From Lomentospora prolificans (taxonomy: Eukaryota > Ascomycota > Sordariomycetes > Microascales > Microascaceae), in NCBI GenBank assembly GCA_029532625.1, contig JARFXM010000011.1, positions 558,001 through 622,000 on the forward strand: DNA of 64,000 nucleotides, given 5' to 3'. The notes under the pieces were generated by a model, which saw only the letters and a list, made by a program, of their open reading frames with translations, searched no databases and had not been told where the DNA came from. Each line of letters begins with the position of its first letter. The first letter of the stretch is position 1. This document shows, one piece after another, positions 1 through 10,408 of the stretch. Made by a program: the position numbers and the translations under genes.

Positions 1-1498
1 AAAGTTGAAAGAAGTAATCATAAAGTTTGTAGAGCTACGCATTTCTGTATAGAAAGTAGGTAGGTCTCTCTCCAATCCACCAGTCGCACTTCAGCCGCAA
101 GGACAATGAGCTTCACCTGTGCCAGAAGTATTGGCACGAAAGACGCAAAGACTTGCCATATATTTAAGGATGAAACGCACAATACAAAGAAGGTCGACCA
201 GAGGCGTTGGGGAGCGGAATATGCACTACCAGTTTTCGAACGCTATATAGCTGTAAGCCGGAGGACTGAATTTCGTTGTCTCTGCTTCTGTATATCATTA
301 TACATATATATAATCAGTACGACGAAAGACGGCGGTGTTGGTCGCGAGCAGGGCAGAAATATTTAACGGTTGTCTACCCACTGTTTCTCCGAAGGAAGTA
401 GGTGTATTTGATGGCTAAGAGTCAATATGATCGAATGTCCACAACCAACTGAGGATCCAATGAAGTTGAACGACCGAATTTGAATACTAGTTAGCGTTCC
501 ACCAAAAGTCTGATATGCCACTTCAGGTAAATTCGGTCAAGCGATGTGTTTTAGCTGCGGCATCTCTTGTGAATGGAGGATGATTTAAGATGAGGAATGT
601 GACCAAGTTCTTATTTTCTTCGAATCTAAGAACTACAGGCATATAAAAATTTCGGCCCTCTTGATTCCTCAAATTTACTGACCATCTTGGGCCGATACAC
701 AGGGAAAATGAGAGGGAGTGTCGGCCATTCGCCAGGGTCTATTAGTGATCGTGATAGATCAATTACCGTGTACACTGACGGTGTTCTATTCATGAGCCCC
801 TATTGTCTTCCTTTTCTTTCCTCATGCATGGACTTGACACCCAGGACTTCTCCCTCGAGCGGCCGGCGCATCAGTCGCAACGTCACTGATGGGCGCTTAG
901 CAAGAATTCCAACAACTTCATCTTGACTTTTCGATCATGTATGCTCAGAGTCGAGAGGTTACGTCACCATAGCACCGTCCCTGCCTGGTAGGTAACCCCT
1001 TCTATCGTCGTGGCACTTGTCGTTGACTTGCCATGGTTAATAGCTGACGTTGGCTTGGCCCCATCTTTCGTACTCTAGCATGCCGACGCCTTGATCAACG
1101 TCTTGTTTCCGTACAACGCGATCTTTCCGATCTGTCGCGTTCTCGGCTACAGGATTTGCGTTGTGGCCTCGCTTGTCCTAAACGTCGACGCGGCTGTCTA
1201 CGTGCTGCTCCAAGACAACGAGTTTGGTTGGATAAAGCCAGGGGCAGGGGGGGGGGGGGGGGGGGGTGTGTGTGGTGGAAGCGGCGGTGAGAATGATGAG
1301 AATTCGCGACTGATTTAGAGTCAGAGAAGTCGCGCGGCGATTTGAAAAGCTCTCGAACATAATGCCTTGTATACAACCAAGATGATGTCATAATCTTGAC
1401 ACCCTCCGCAGTTATATTAATATTAGGATAAAGAGAAAACAAAATTATGGCATCAAGTTCTAAACTAGTATAAGCCCTACATATTCCCACTGCTTAAT
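1..1498. other. Left-edge intergenic region, no gene supported
   Basis: No open frame here has a recognisable domain or a plausible multi-exon model. The frames opposite each other at 1095-1490 come from low-complexity G/C sequence. The right end is the 3' flank of the leftward MFS gene that stops at 1499. The only notable element is the poly-G run listed separately. Confidence 0.6.
1247..1266 (+). repeat. Homopolymer of 20 G
   Basis: Twenty consecutive G bases, followed by a short GT-rich stretch. Runs this long are unstable in PCR and sequencing, so the exact length is uncertain. It lies about 230 bp beyond the stop codon of the MFS gene. Confidence 0.9.
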
Positions 1499-3379
1499 TT
1501 ACTGCCCATACGCCCTTGCAATCCGCATGCGCTTTCCGTATAGCCAGAGCGGAATAGTCAGGAGGGCAAAGAGGCCCATCAACATGCCAAAGATGCCAAA
1601 GGCCTCAGCAGTACCTTTGGAAGTGACCCACTCAGATACGAAGAAGGTCCAGGCAAAGGCGATGATGGAACGAAGAATGGTGACGACGACGAAGCAGTCG
1701 GCTGCAAGGTGGCCGTAGGAATCAATCAACTGCTGGGGCATTAGCACATATTCTAGAGATTAGAGAGAGGCGGCAGAAAAGGACTTACGTAGTTGAAACC
1801 GATAGAGGGCGCCTGCATGAGTCCAAAGGCCAGCATGGCAAAGCCGACTTCGAGGCCAACCCAGCGATTGGGACCAGGGTACTGGCCGCAGAATCCAAAG
1901 ACGAAGAAACCGCAGGTCGCAATGGCAAGAGGGGGGAACATGGTGGGTAGACGATCTTCGGGCTCGGCAAGACCGTGCTTATCGTGCTTGGCACGGCTGG
2001 TGAGACGCGAGTCGGAGACGATGAAAGTGTAGACGGTGGCGAGCACAACCCCGATAATACCGCCAATGTTGATAAGACCCGCGTTAGCTCCCCAGAGGTA
2101 AGGAGGCATGGACACGAGCTGGGCACCGACCATGGAAATGGTGACGATACCACCGACGAGGCCGGCATAGTGGAGCATGACCACCCAGGCTCCCGGGAGG
2201 GCAAGAGTGCGCCAGGGCTGGACAAAGAGCGAGACGACATTTCCGTGGAAGGGGCCGAATCCGAGGGACCTGGCAAAAGTGAAGGGTTGGTAAGTCTGGG
2301 CCGTCTCGATTTGACTGCTGGCCTCCTTCTTGCTGCTGGAGTCAGAGGGCGTGACGGGCTGCTCGGGAGGCGGAGGTCGGTTGTACAGACTCTCGGGAAC
2401 GAGAAAGAGGACGCCGACAAAGACACCAGCGGAGAGGGCGGTGGAGATCCAAAAGACGTAGGCCCAGCCCAGGTGGAAGGCCGAGTATCCACCCGCGATT
2501 CCGCCGACAATGGATCCGGAGGCAAGGAGGAAGGTGTAGATGGCCTAGTACCACTGCATCAGTACAATATCCCGAGGCGCTCGTTCAAACTGGAAATTCC
2601 CTACCATAGCACGGCCTCGCTCATGGATGAAGTAGACATCACCAATCAAGGCGGGCGCAACAGTGTCGGCGGCGCCGCCACCTATACCCTGAATGATGCG
2701 AGCAGCGAGCAGCGAGTTATACGACTTGGCGAGGCCGCACCACATGCTGCACAGGGTCAAGATGAGGGTGGCGACGAGGAGCACGGGGCGGCGGCCAGCC
2801 CAATTAGAGAGCGGCACCCACCAAATGTTAGAAGCGCCGAGCATCAAGACATTGACCTTTGCAATCAATTAGCGCTCTTCTTTAGATGAGGTTTATTACA
2901 ACGGAAGAAAGAAGAAGAACGTACGGCGATGAGATGGGTCAAGGTAGAATAGGGCTTTGGCTCTGCGGGAAACGTGACAAACCATAACTGCAGAGCAGGC
3001 GCGATGGCAGAACCGCAGTAGTTGGCGACGAAGGCGTAGAGCGATGCGACGAGTAGGAGGGCGGCTTTGCGCCAAGCTGGCCAGTTTAGAGGGTCGGCGG
3101 GATCAGCGGTGGGGATGGGGAACTTGACGATGGCATCGTGACTATGCTCGACGTCGGCGGGATCGTGAGCTGCAGAGAGAGGGAACAATGTCAGCTAACA
3201 GGGCATTATTAGGCAGCACATTCGGCCGACTGTCATGCATTGGCCCGCACTCAATCGATCCTGGCGTGAAGGAAAAAAAAAAAAATAAACGTACCGACTA
3301 GCCTCACAGTGCCTGGAGGTGTACTGTCCTTGACTTCCTCCTTGGAAAGGGAAAAGGCGTACTTCCAACCCGAAGACAT
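1499..3379 (-). CDS. MFS transporter, DHA1-like drug/metabolite:H+ antiporter family
   Basis: Five-exon model, complement of 1499-1729, 1789-2544, 2605-2856, 2925-3169 and 3295-3379, giving about 522 residues. The start is the ATG at 3379 (MSSGWKYAF...). Exon 2 carries the DPADPLNWPAWRK segment that precedes TM1 in fungal DHA1 transporters. Exon 3 carries a motif-A-like loop (PLSNWAGRRP) and the RIIQGIGGGAADTVAPALIGD helix. The C-terminal half has LIDSYGHLAADCF, typical of the last helices. I expect 12 membrane spans in the plasma membrane. The exact acceptor near 1730 is ambiguous by one codon because of a CAGCAG repeat. It lies at the left end of the aromatic-catabolism-like cluster, transcribed away from it, and may move the substrate or an intermediate. 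Uptake versus efflux cannot be told from sequence. Confidence 0.9.
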
Positions 3380-5032
3380 CTTGCTAGTTTTCTTCCCTGT
3401 CTCCTCGCTCAGGGTTTCCGGGGGGGCACTGGGCGCTGATGGATAATGGGGCAGGCTACGAATCTTGAGGATGGAAGAAGACTCGTTTTGAAGGAAGAAA
3501 ATAAAGCAGTCGTCGGGGTGGGATTTGTTCGAGACATATAACTTGCATCACACGGGGAATCGGTATGTGGAGACGGCGTTCCCTTGCTCTCATGGGTTTC
3601 GAGCCAACCGCCATTGCAACGGGCGTGTGGTAGTACGATTCGAACCCCGGAAATCCCGGGTCTCTCCCAATGCTGCAGGACCTGTCTGTTCGCACAGATG
3701 CCCTGGCCGCTATTATTCATTCAAAGAGCCGAGGAATTCAATATTCGCCAGCCCCTGCTAAGTTTGGCGTCTGCATTTGGTCGCACAGCGTTTTGTCTCG
3801 AGCTCAGCTGGGATTAGCGCCGGGGCCCCATGAACGCTAATTCGATAAATACGGGGCAGCGTGAACGGTTCTGGATGGGTTTGGGGTGGGTGGTGATCTC
3901 TGATGGGTGGGCCAAGGGCTAATAATGACTGCGTGCATGCGTTTGTGCGCCAGGCCAAGCGAGAAGCCTGGCTGCACAAGGTACGATTTTGACTCTGCTA
4001 GGGTTTTCTCCTCTTTTGTTTTCATCGGCTCCACCTCCTTGCCTGCTTCAATACTCAACATTAGCTTCCCCAGAGCGGAGACGGTCAATTGTGCTCGACT
4101 GCATTTTGCGGGGAAATGCTATTAGTGAATTCGGCACCTCCACATTTCTAAGCCAGCCTGCTAGCTCTACCCAGCTGCCCAGGCCAGTTCCCATGCAGTT
4201 TCCATGTGGAGGGCGCGTAGAGAATCGGATGTCCTTGGCGTCTTGTTCTAGCTGGCCTCGATGGCAAAGAAAATTGGGAAGCTTCTTCGATGACAGGAGA
4301 GCTCCCACCCGCCGAGTCCGTGATGCGACAATCCGCCCAATGTTGCCTTGTTCCTTTCTCCCTGTCTCACCCTTTCCGCCCTGGACCCCTGTCCACACAT
4401 CAGCAATGTTTCTCCTGTGCCAGCCACCTGTTGGCTCTGAGAGAGAGAGAGACGTGCTTCGGCTGAGACAAGGGTGCATCCAACACTGCTGGCACCACAG
4501 AAATTGCTGGCCAGTGTAACAGGCCGACGCGTCATATCGCGATATCGATTCGCTGCTACTCTCTTCCTCTCTGCTTTTCGGTTTCATTGTGTCTTATGCA
4601 TGCCCTGACAATATTAGAAATGTGGCTCCCGGCAGTCTGCGAGGTGCATCCGGATATTCCGCCAACAGTCGCATCCTATCCCGCGCCCGCACCACACTCA
4701 AGTGTTTCCTTTTGAAGAAATGAAGAGAACCGGTCAATCTATCTGGGTTCTGGAATTTACACGGTAATATTATCTCGTTGGATTTGTCCCACCGAAGCAA
4801 GCCGTACATAAAATTCCGTTCGTCGGGCTCGTAATAACACATGAATTGTACAAAAAATTGGGTCTTTCCCTCCACTTTCCTTTCCGGCCGGTCGCTTCTT
4901 TTTATTATTACATGCAGAAGAAAGATTAAAGGATTGAACCGCGACCTTTGCCGAATTTGCCCGAGGCATGTGTTACTTTCTTTTCTTCATCATCAATGGA
5001 TTTCCTTTGCATTTCGCCCGTGCCAATCTCTC
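3380..5032. other. Intergenic region: MFS promoter and 3' flank of the regulator gene
   Basis: The region contains the upstream side of the leftward MFS gene and the downstream side of the leftward transcription-factor gene. The longer open frames (for example 3989-4519 plus and 4048-4587 minus) lack ATG-supported domains and are low-complexity. A short GA repeat lies near 4438-4450. I see no gene. Confidence 0.6.
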
Positions 5033-8000
5033 TTACCCGCCCATTCCCTTCCGTGACGCCCTTTGAAGTCCCGACATTAATTGAACCAATTGATCGACGA
5101 GCCTCGGCTGCGGAAGGCCTCCGTGGCTCGCGCGTAAAATCCCCATCGTCACCTCCATCACCGTCTCTGGATGACATAGGTAGACCACATCGCCGTAGGA
5201 TGATTCCATTTGGCTTTGGTGATGGCCCGGGATACCCCGAATGCAAGGGTATCCTCGGCCGAATTGGGTGAACCTTTGCACCGATAGATTGTCCGCTTCG
5301 TCGAGGCACACAGCCTGCGGCACCCTCACGGACAGGACGGACCCGTCGTTTCGGTCCAAAAGATCGCGACTGTCCGACAACAACCCGTAGATCCACAGGG
5401 TCAACGCCGCGTGGTACACCATGATGGCTGTAGCCCGCTGGATCCCCGTTTTGGGAAGAAGTCTCGCGGAGCGAATGACTTGACCTGCGTGCCACGCCGC
5501 CCGCCGCGCTGACTCGCTCCGCACCCACTCCACCAGCGTCGGGTACACTATTCTTGCCTGCTCGGGCCCATCCATGCCGGCGAAAAGCTGGATGTCCTCG
5601 AACGGGACTTGTAGATGGAGGAAGATGATTTCCAGCCGCATTACTAGCTCGTGCGCGCACGGGGACCCCATGTCCATGCATATCCTGAAGTGATTGAGGA
5701 GCTTGAGGAGTTCCTCGTGTCGCGAAGCCATAACGAGGGTATTCCATCGGTGCTGCTGCGTCTTTTGCAGAGACCCGAGTTGAATGTACTCCCACGCGAG
5801 ATTCCACGCGCACGACAGGAACGTGAGGCTGCCGAACGTCACGTCAATGGTAGCGCGATGTACGTGCAGACCGTCAGGGTCGTCGAGCAGATCCGTGACG
5901 GAAATGGGCCACGTATCTGCTTGCGCGAGATACTCGACCTTCCACTGTTCCGCCGTCGTTGCTCCCCACAGCCTCTCGGAAGACGGGAGAGGAAGTTGCG
6001 TCTCGGCGTAGGAGACGAGAGGATTCACGAGCAGCGCAAGTGACATGTCCGAGTCGTGCTGCTTCATGCGCAGGGCGACGCGCTTAAAGGATTCCTGCCT
6101 TACCCACGAGTGCCACGTTTGGACGACGGACGCGGGATCCTCGTCCGGTTGAAGAATTATCTTTGGGTATGCGGATCGCCTGAATTTGCTTCCACGCCGG
6201 ACCATTGTTAGGAGAGGCTGGAGGAAGCTCTCGGCGATTTCGACCTTTCGGCCGTGGCCGCTCCATAGGCCAATCTCGAGCGTGATGAAGAAGGCTTGGA
6301 CGAGTTCCAAGTCTCTGATCAAAGTGTTGTCTCTTTCCCACTAGAAGCCAGTTATTATTATTAGTCTTGCCAGTGCACCGGGGGAGGGGGGTCGGGGATT
6401 AATATTATATTAGCAGTCAATATTGTTGTACTTACATGTTTCGGGACAGCAACCCTCACACACTCCTGGATGGCGTACCCAAGCTTCGTCAACGCCGGGT
6501 CAGCCGTCATCACTGCACCCGCCGCCGCCATCGCAGCCACCAACTCGGGACTCTTCTTGTTCGGGTCAAAGGTAGCCGCGTGCAGAAAGTTGTCAAACCG
6601 GGCCACGGGCGACGCAAGAGAGTACTGGATCAGGGTATCCAGGAGCTCCACAGAAGGGAAGCCGGCGACGGCCCGGGATAGATTCTGGGGACGGCAGCTT
6701 TCCACCACCATGGTCAGGATCTTGTCGCGGGCGGCTACGCTCAGGCTGGCGCACGTTGTCCTCTTTTCGAGGTGGATCCGGGACTCTGGAGACCCGTGGT
6801 CAGTCGAGTCCGGGGGTAGGGAGAGATTATGTTCTTCGGCTCCGCCGTGGTCGTGGGGATTTGGTCGGAATCGCCAGTGTGAATTCCTAAACGCTTCCGA
6901 TCCGAGCGCCGCGGGGTGATAAGGGTCAGAAGTGTTCTCAAGCGGCGACGTCTCTATCGATCCGTTTCGTGAGTCGCTGCCAAACTCAAAGGGGACCTTG
7001 AGGTTGTATGCATCCAGGAAGCGAAGATCGATGTCATCCAAGTCGATGCTGGGGGCGAGTTCGAAGGTCTGGCCTCCCATTGGTGTCCACTGCCCTGGCA
7101 AAAGACTCCAGTCTGGGAAGAATCCGGGCGCGACGTCTGCCATAGTCGCATCGTGGAGGGAAGGGTCTGCGAAACGGGAGGTGTTATTATTAGTGGGGAT
7201 ATATCCATGATAGAGATCTAAGACACCAAGATAAGGGTGGAGGAACATTGTCTTACCATGCATACCGACCATGTCAGGCAACCTAGGTGACGGTTCATGC
7301 CTGTCAATATGCTGCGGCGCAGAAGTCATGTCTTCCACATGGGACGATTGCATGGTAGGCATATCAAACGAATCACTTGTCTGAGAGACGCTTGGGGGTG
7401 GCGTGATGACAGAGTCGGTGGTCTGAGTCCAGACGCACTCGATGCCCTTAGTAGTGCATCGACGACATGGTTTATCCTCGGTGCATCTCAGGTGATTCGA
7501 GGAACACGCCCTACAGGCCTGTGTCACTCGTCCCGGCGCATCCTTTGCGTCTTGCGACGCTGGCCTCTTATTGGGGCCGAGGCCCTGGGCCTCATGGCCC
7601 GCTATGTGTCGCTTCAGTATATCTCTACAGGCATGGCTTTAGGTTAGCTTAATACGCTTCCCCCCATAGGCAGTTGGAAGTCTAGGAAAAAGAAGCTAAT
7701 AGGGTCGATGGGGAGATAGAATAAGCTTACGTTCTAGCAAAGGCTTTGTTGCAGATCTTGCATGTGTATGGCTTAGTCTGGGTATCTGCAGCACCGAGCC
7801 AACTTTTATTCAGTAATACGATCTCTCATATGGACGGACGGGCCCGAAGAAAAAGAAGAAACGAATGCAGTTAAAACAGCCCCAAAAAAAAGAAATAAAG
7901 AAATAAAAAAAGAAAAGAGCAGTTGAGGGCACGCCTTACGGGAGCGCACATGTCGCGCCAGATGATCCAGCCTCTTGTACTGGCGTTTGCATGAGCCACA

Positions 8001-8057
8001 CTGAAAGAGCCCAGTATCTCCAGTGCTGTTGCCAGTGGTGACTGCTGTGTCAGCCAT
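5033..8057 (-). CDS. Transcription factor with two C2H2 fingers, a Zn2Cys6 cluster and a fungal-specific TF domain
   Basis: Four-exon model, complement of 5033-6340, 6436-7624, 7731-7785 and 7940-8057, giving about 889 residues. Splicing the first introns assembles two C2H2 fingers: C20/C23/H36/H40 (FQCGSCKRQYKRLDHLARH) and C48/C51/H64/H68 (YTCKICNKAFAR...RHIAGH). A binuclear cluster follows at C95, C98, C105, C111, C114 and C121 (ACRACSSNHLRC...CRRC). The long C-terminal part (SLVNPLVSYAE..., HAGQVIRSARL...) resembles the fungal-specific middle-homology domain. This is the known class of fungal regulators that combine both zinc modules. It is head-to-head with the extradiol dioxygenase, so it is the obvious candidate pathway regulator (inference). 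An optional in-frame 90-nt intron at 7167-7256 (GTAAGA...TTTCGCAG) would shorten the protein by 30 residues. Confidence 0.9.
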
Positions 8058-9066
8058 GGTTATGAAGGCATCGAGCGAGCGATGGGGGTAGATTTTGTTG
8101 TCTGGTATGGCGCGGAATGGTACGAGTGGGGAACGGAGTGAAACCCGAGGAGGGAGGAAAAAGAATCTCGGATGTGGTCGGCTGGTTGGTTAGCTGGAAT
8201 CCACGCTTTGGAATCTGGAATCTGACTCTCTGTCGCACTCGGAATAATGATGTGGGGGAAATAGCGAGATCGCCTTCCTCCACACCGGGGAGCGGGCGGG
8301 CGACAGTTTTATCTCTTCCCCCGCAGAAACCACGGCTCGACCAGTGCGTCTCCTATTAGCAATCTATGCACCATGAAAAAGGGTTTTGCTGGTAATTTCT
8401 TTCTTTTTTTGCCTCTTGACCTTGCCGACTTGGTGCTAGCGGGGAGTTTAGCTGGTGGCTATTACCCCATACCCCAGGCTAGGCCCAGCATGCACTCGGG
8501 CTTGGGACAGCGCGGAGAAGTGAGGAGACAGCGGCAGGGGTGGGATTGGGGGATTGGGGAACGTCTTCGAGAAGAGGCTTGGCAATCGATCGTTCGTCGG
8601 AGAAAGGGACAAGGCATGCAATGAGACTCGCCGTCAGCAAGATGCCGTCGTCGAAGAGGAATCCTGGGGTCCACAGCCTGGCGCTATTCCCAACGGTCAA
8701 TCGTCAATCGACATTAGTAGAGGAGAACGAACGCATTGGGCCGGCCTTCCAATGTGATGTCCACAGGATCAAGCTGGCCAAGCTCACCAAGCCAAATGCA
8801 GGTTCGTGCTGTTGTGGATGTCGGGTCCCCACACCCACATCCCGGAATGCTCGGCATTCAATAGTCGGGAAACTTCCCTCCACATCCCGACCCGACGCCA
8901 CCTCCCGCTCCCCCTCCCCACCGCGCCGCCCTCCCTGAACCGAGAGACGAAGCGAGACAAGCCAGCGGGGAGGTGAGTCCAAATTGAGCTGGAGGGATCA
9001 GGATTACGACAAATCAATTAGTACGAATAAAGAATAGGTGCCCTTCACGCTCTCCAGCTGTCCAGT
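8058..9066. promoter_or_regulatory. Divergent promoter, regulator / extradiol dioxygenase
   Basis: About 1 kb separates the two outward-facing start codons (8057 minus, 9067 plus), with no coding sequence supported. At 8512-8520 it has GCGGAGAAG, identical to half of the inverted motif in the esterase/monooxygenase promoter. The 8850-8945 stretch is a C-rich tract. Any regulatory role is inferred. Confidence 0.55.
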
Positions 9067-10105
9067 ATGTCCCAGAACGCGATATCGTCCGACGACGCGA
9101 CCACAGACAACATGAGTACGTTTGAGTGCTACTGCATACCACAAAAGGAGTTGCGCAACGCTAACAGAATGGCAGACGGCTGCACACCTGTCTACTTCTT
9201 CTCCCATGGCTCGACCATGATGCTAGGCGAGGAGTCCGAGTCCGCCGACTACTGGAAGAAAGCCGGCGATGAGGCCCTCGCTCACAAGATCAAGGGTGTC
9301 ATCATGATGGTATGGCTCGACTCGGCTCTGACAGAAATTAGAGGAAATCGCAACTAATTCCCAACTCTACTAGGGAGCGCATTGGGATGCTATGGGCGAT
9401 AGCATCGAAGTCGCCACGCATCCGGATCCCGCCAAGTCTCCCGTCGCCTACGTCCACCCCTCGAAATACGTCGATTACAAGCTTAACCCTGACCTCAAGA
9501 CAGCCGAAAAGTGCATCTCAATGCTCAACGAGGCTGGATTCAAGGCCTCCGGGAACCCCACTTTTGACTGGATCCACGATACCTATCTCATTCTGATCCG
9601 AATGTTCCCCAACGGCTGCCCTCCTACGACCCTCATCTCCATGAACAACCGTTTCGATCCACACTATCACATGAAGGTCGGCGTCGCTCTCCGGCCACTC
9701 CGCAAAGAAGGCTACCTCCTGATCGGCTCTGGCGGCGCCGTCCACAACCTCTACCGCAACCACTGGCTCCCTATGCTCCGCTACTCGGACAACTTTGCCC
9801 AGGAGCGTCCTCCCGAGTTCTGGGCCCTCGAGTTCCGTCAGGCCGTGGAAGATGTCATCAAGAACAATAGCGGCCCCAGTCTCCGCCGCGCAATGACGCG
9901 GTTAATGAAGCATCCCTTGTATCGCGACGCCCACGCCACTGACGACCACTTTATGGCGGCCATGTTTGTGGCCGGTCTGATGGGTGACGAGGAAGATGAG
10001 GGCATTTACGGCGAGCTGAGGGCCGAGACGTGGGAATTGACGAATATGTGTAATAGCCAGTTTAGCTTTGGCACTTGGCCGAGGACCCTGGCGACCGCCG
10101 GCTGA
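9067..10105 (+). CDS. LigB-type extradiol ring-cleavage dioxygenase (DODA-like)
   Basis: Three exons, 9067-9115, 9176-9309 and 9374-10105, give about 304 residues. The frame shows the conserved blocks of the class III extradiol dioxygenase family that includes LigB and 4,5-DOPA dioxygenase: YFFSHGSTMM near the N-terminus, GAHWDA after intron 2, LLIGSGGAVHNL in the middle and a DDHFMAAMFVAGL block near the C-terminus. The four His-containing blocks expected for metal ligation are all present, so the enzyme looks active. Family members open catechol-type rings next to the hydroxyl pair (meta-cleavage) using O2 and a divalent metal. No signal peptide is seen, so it is probably cytosolic. It shares a promoter with the regulator and converges on the esterase gene. 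The ring substrate cannot be read from sequence. Confidence 0.93.
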
Positions 10106-10408
10106 CCCTGTATTATTGTCGATTGAAGTTGTTTTTGTCTTGGTTAGAATGTCAAGTTAGGCCAGTTGAATATTATCAGCATTTTTATGAAATTTAAAAG
10201 GCTTTTACAGACTACTTTGCGAATTCGGTGTCGCTCTATGAAATTTATAGAAATAATACAGGTGAGAATGGGAAGGCGAAGGGCGACGTGGAGGAGTCAG
10301 AAGTGATAGAAGGATACGTCACGCCTACAACCATTATACGGGCTTGTGCAGTCTATCTATTCACTTCAATTCATCTATATACCATTACATCTACTTTTAT
10401 TATCCCAT
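10106..10408. terminator. Convergent 3' intergenic spacer
   Basis: This 303-bp AT-rich stretch separates the converging stop codons of the dioxygenase and the esterase. It presumably holds both 3' UTRs and poly(A) sites. No gene is supported. Confidence 0.5.

Noticed and set aside
1975..2889. Plus-strand open frame of 304 codons
   Set aside because: It is antisense to the MFS transporter exons, is low-complexity Gly/Asp/Glu-rich, and shows no domain. It is a shadow of codon bias in the real gene.
3610..3700. tRNA-like TTCGAA-containing arm
   Set aside because: The T-loop resemblance (GGGTTCGAATC on the minus strand) is not flanked by a pairing 5-bp stem, and no acceptor or anticodon arm could be folded.
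4926..5813. Minus-strand open frame of 295 codons
   Set aside because: It overlaps the C-terminal exon of the transcription factor in another frame and is Arg/Gly/Pro-rich without domains.
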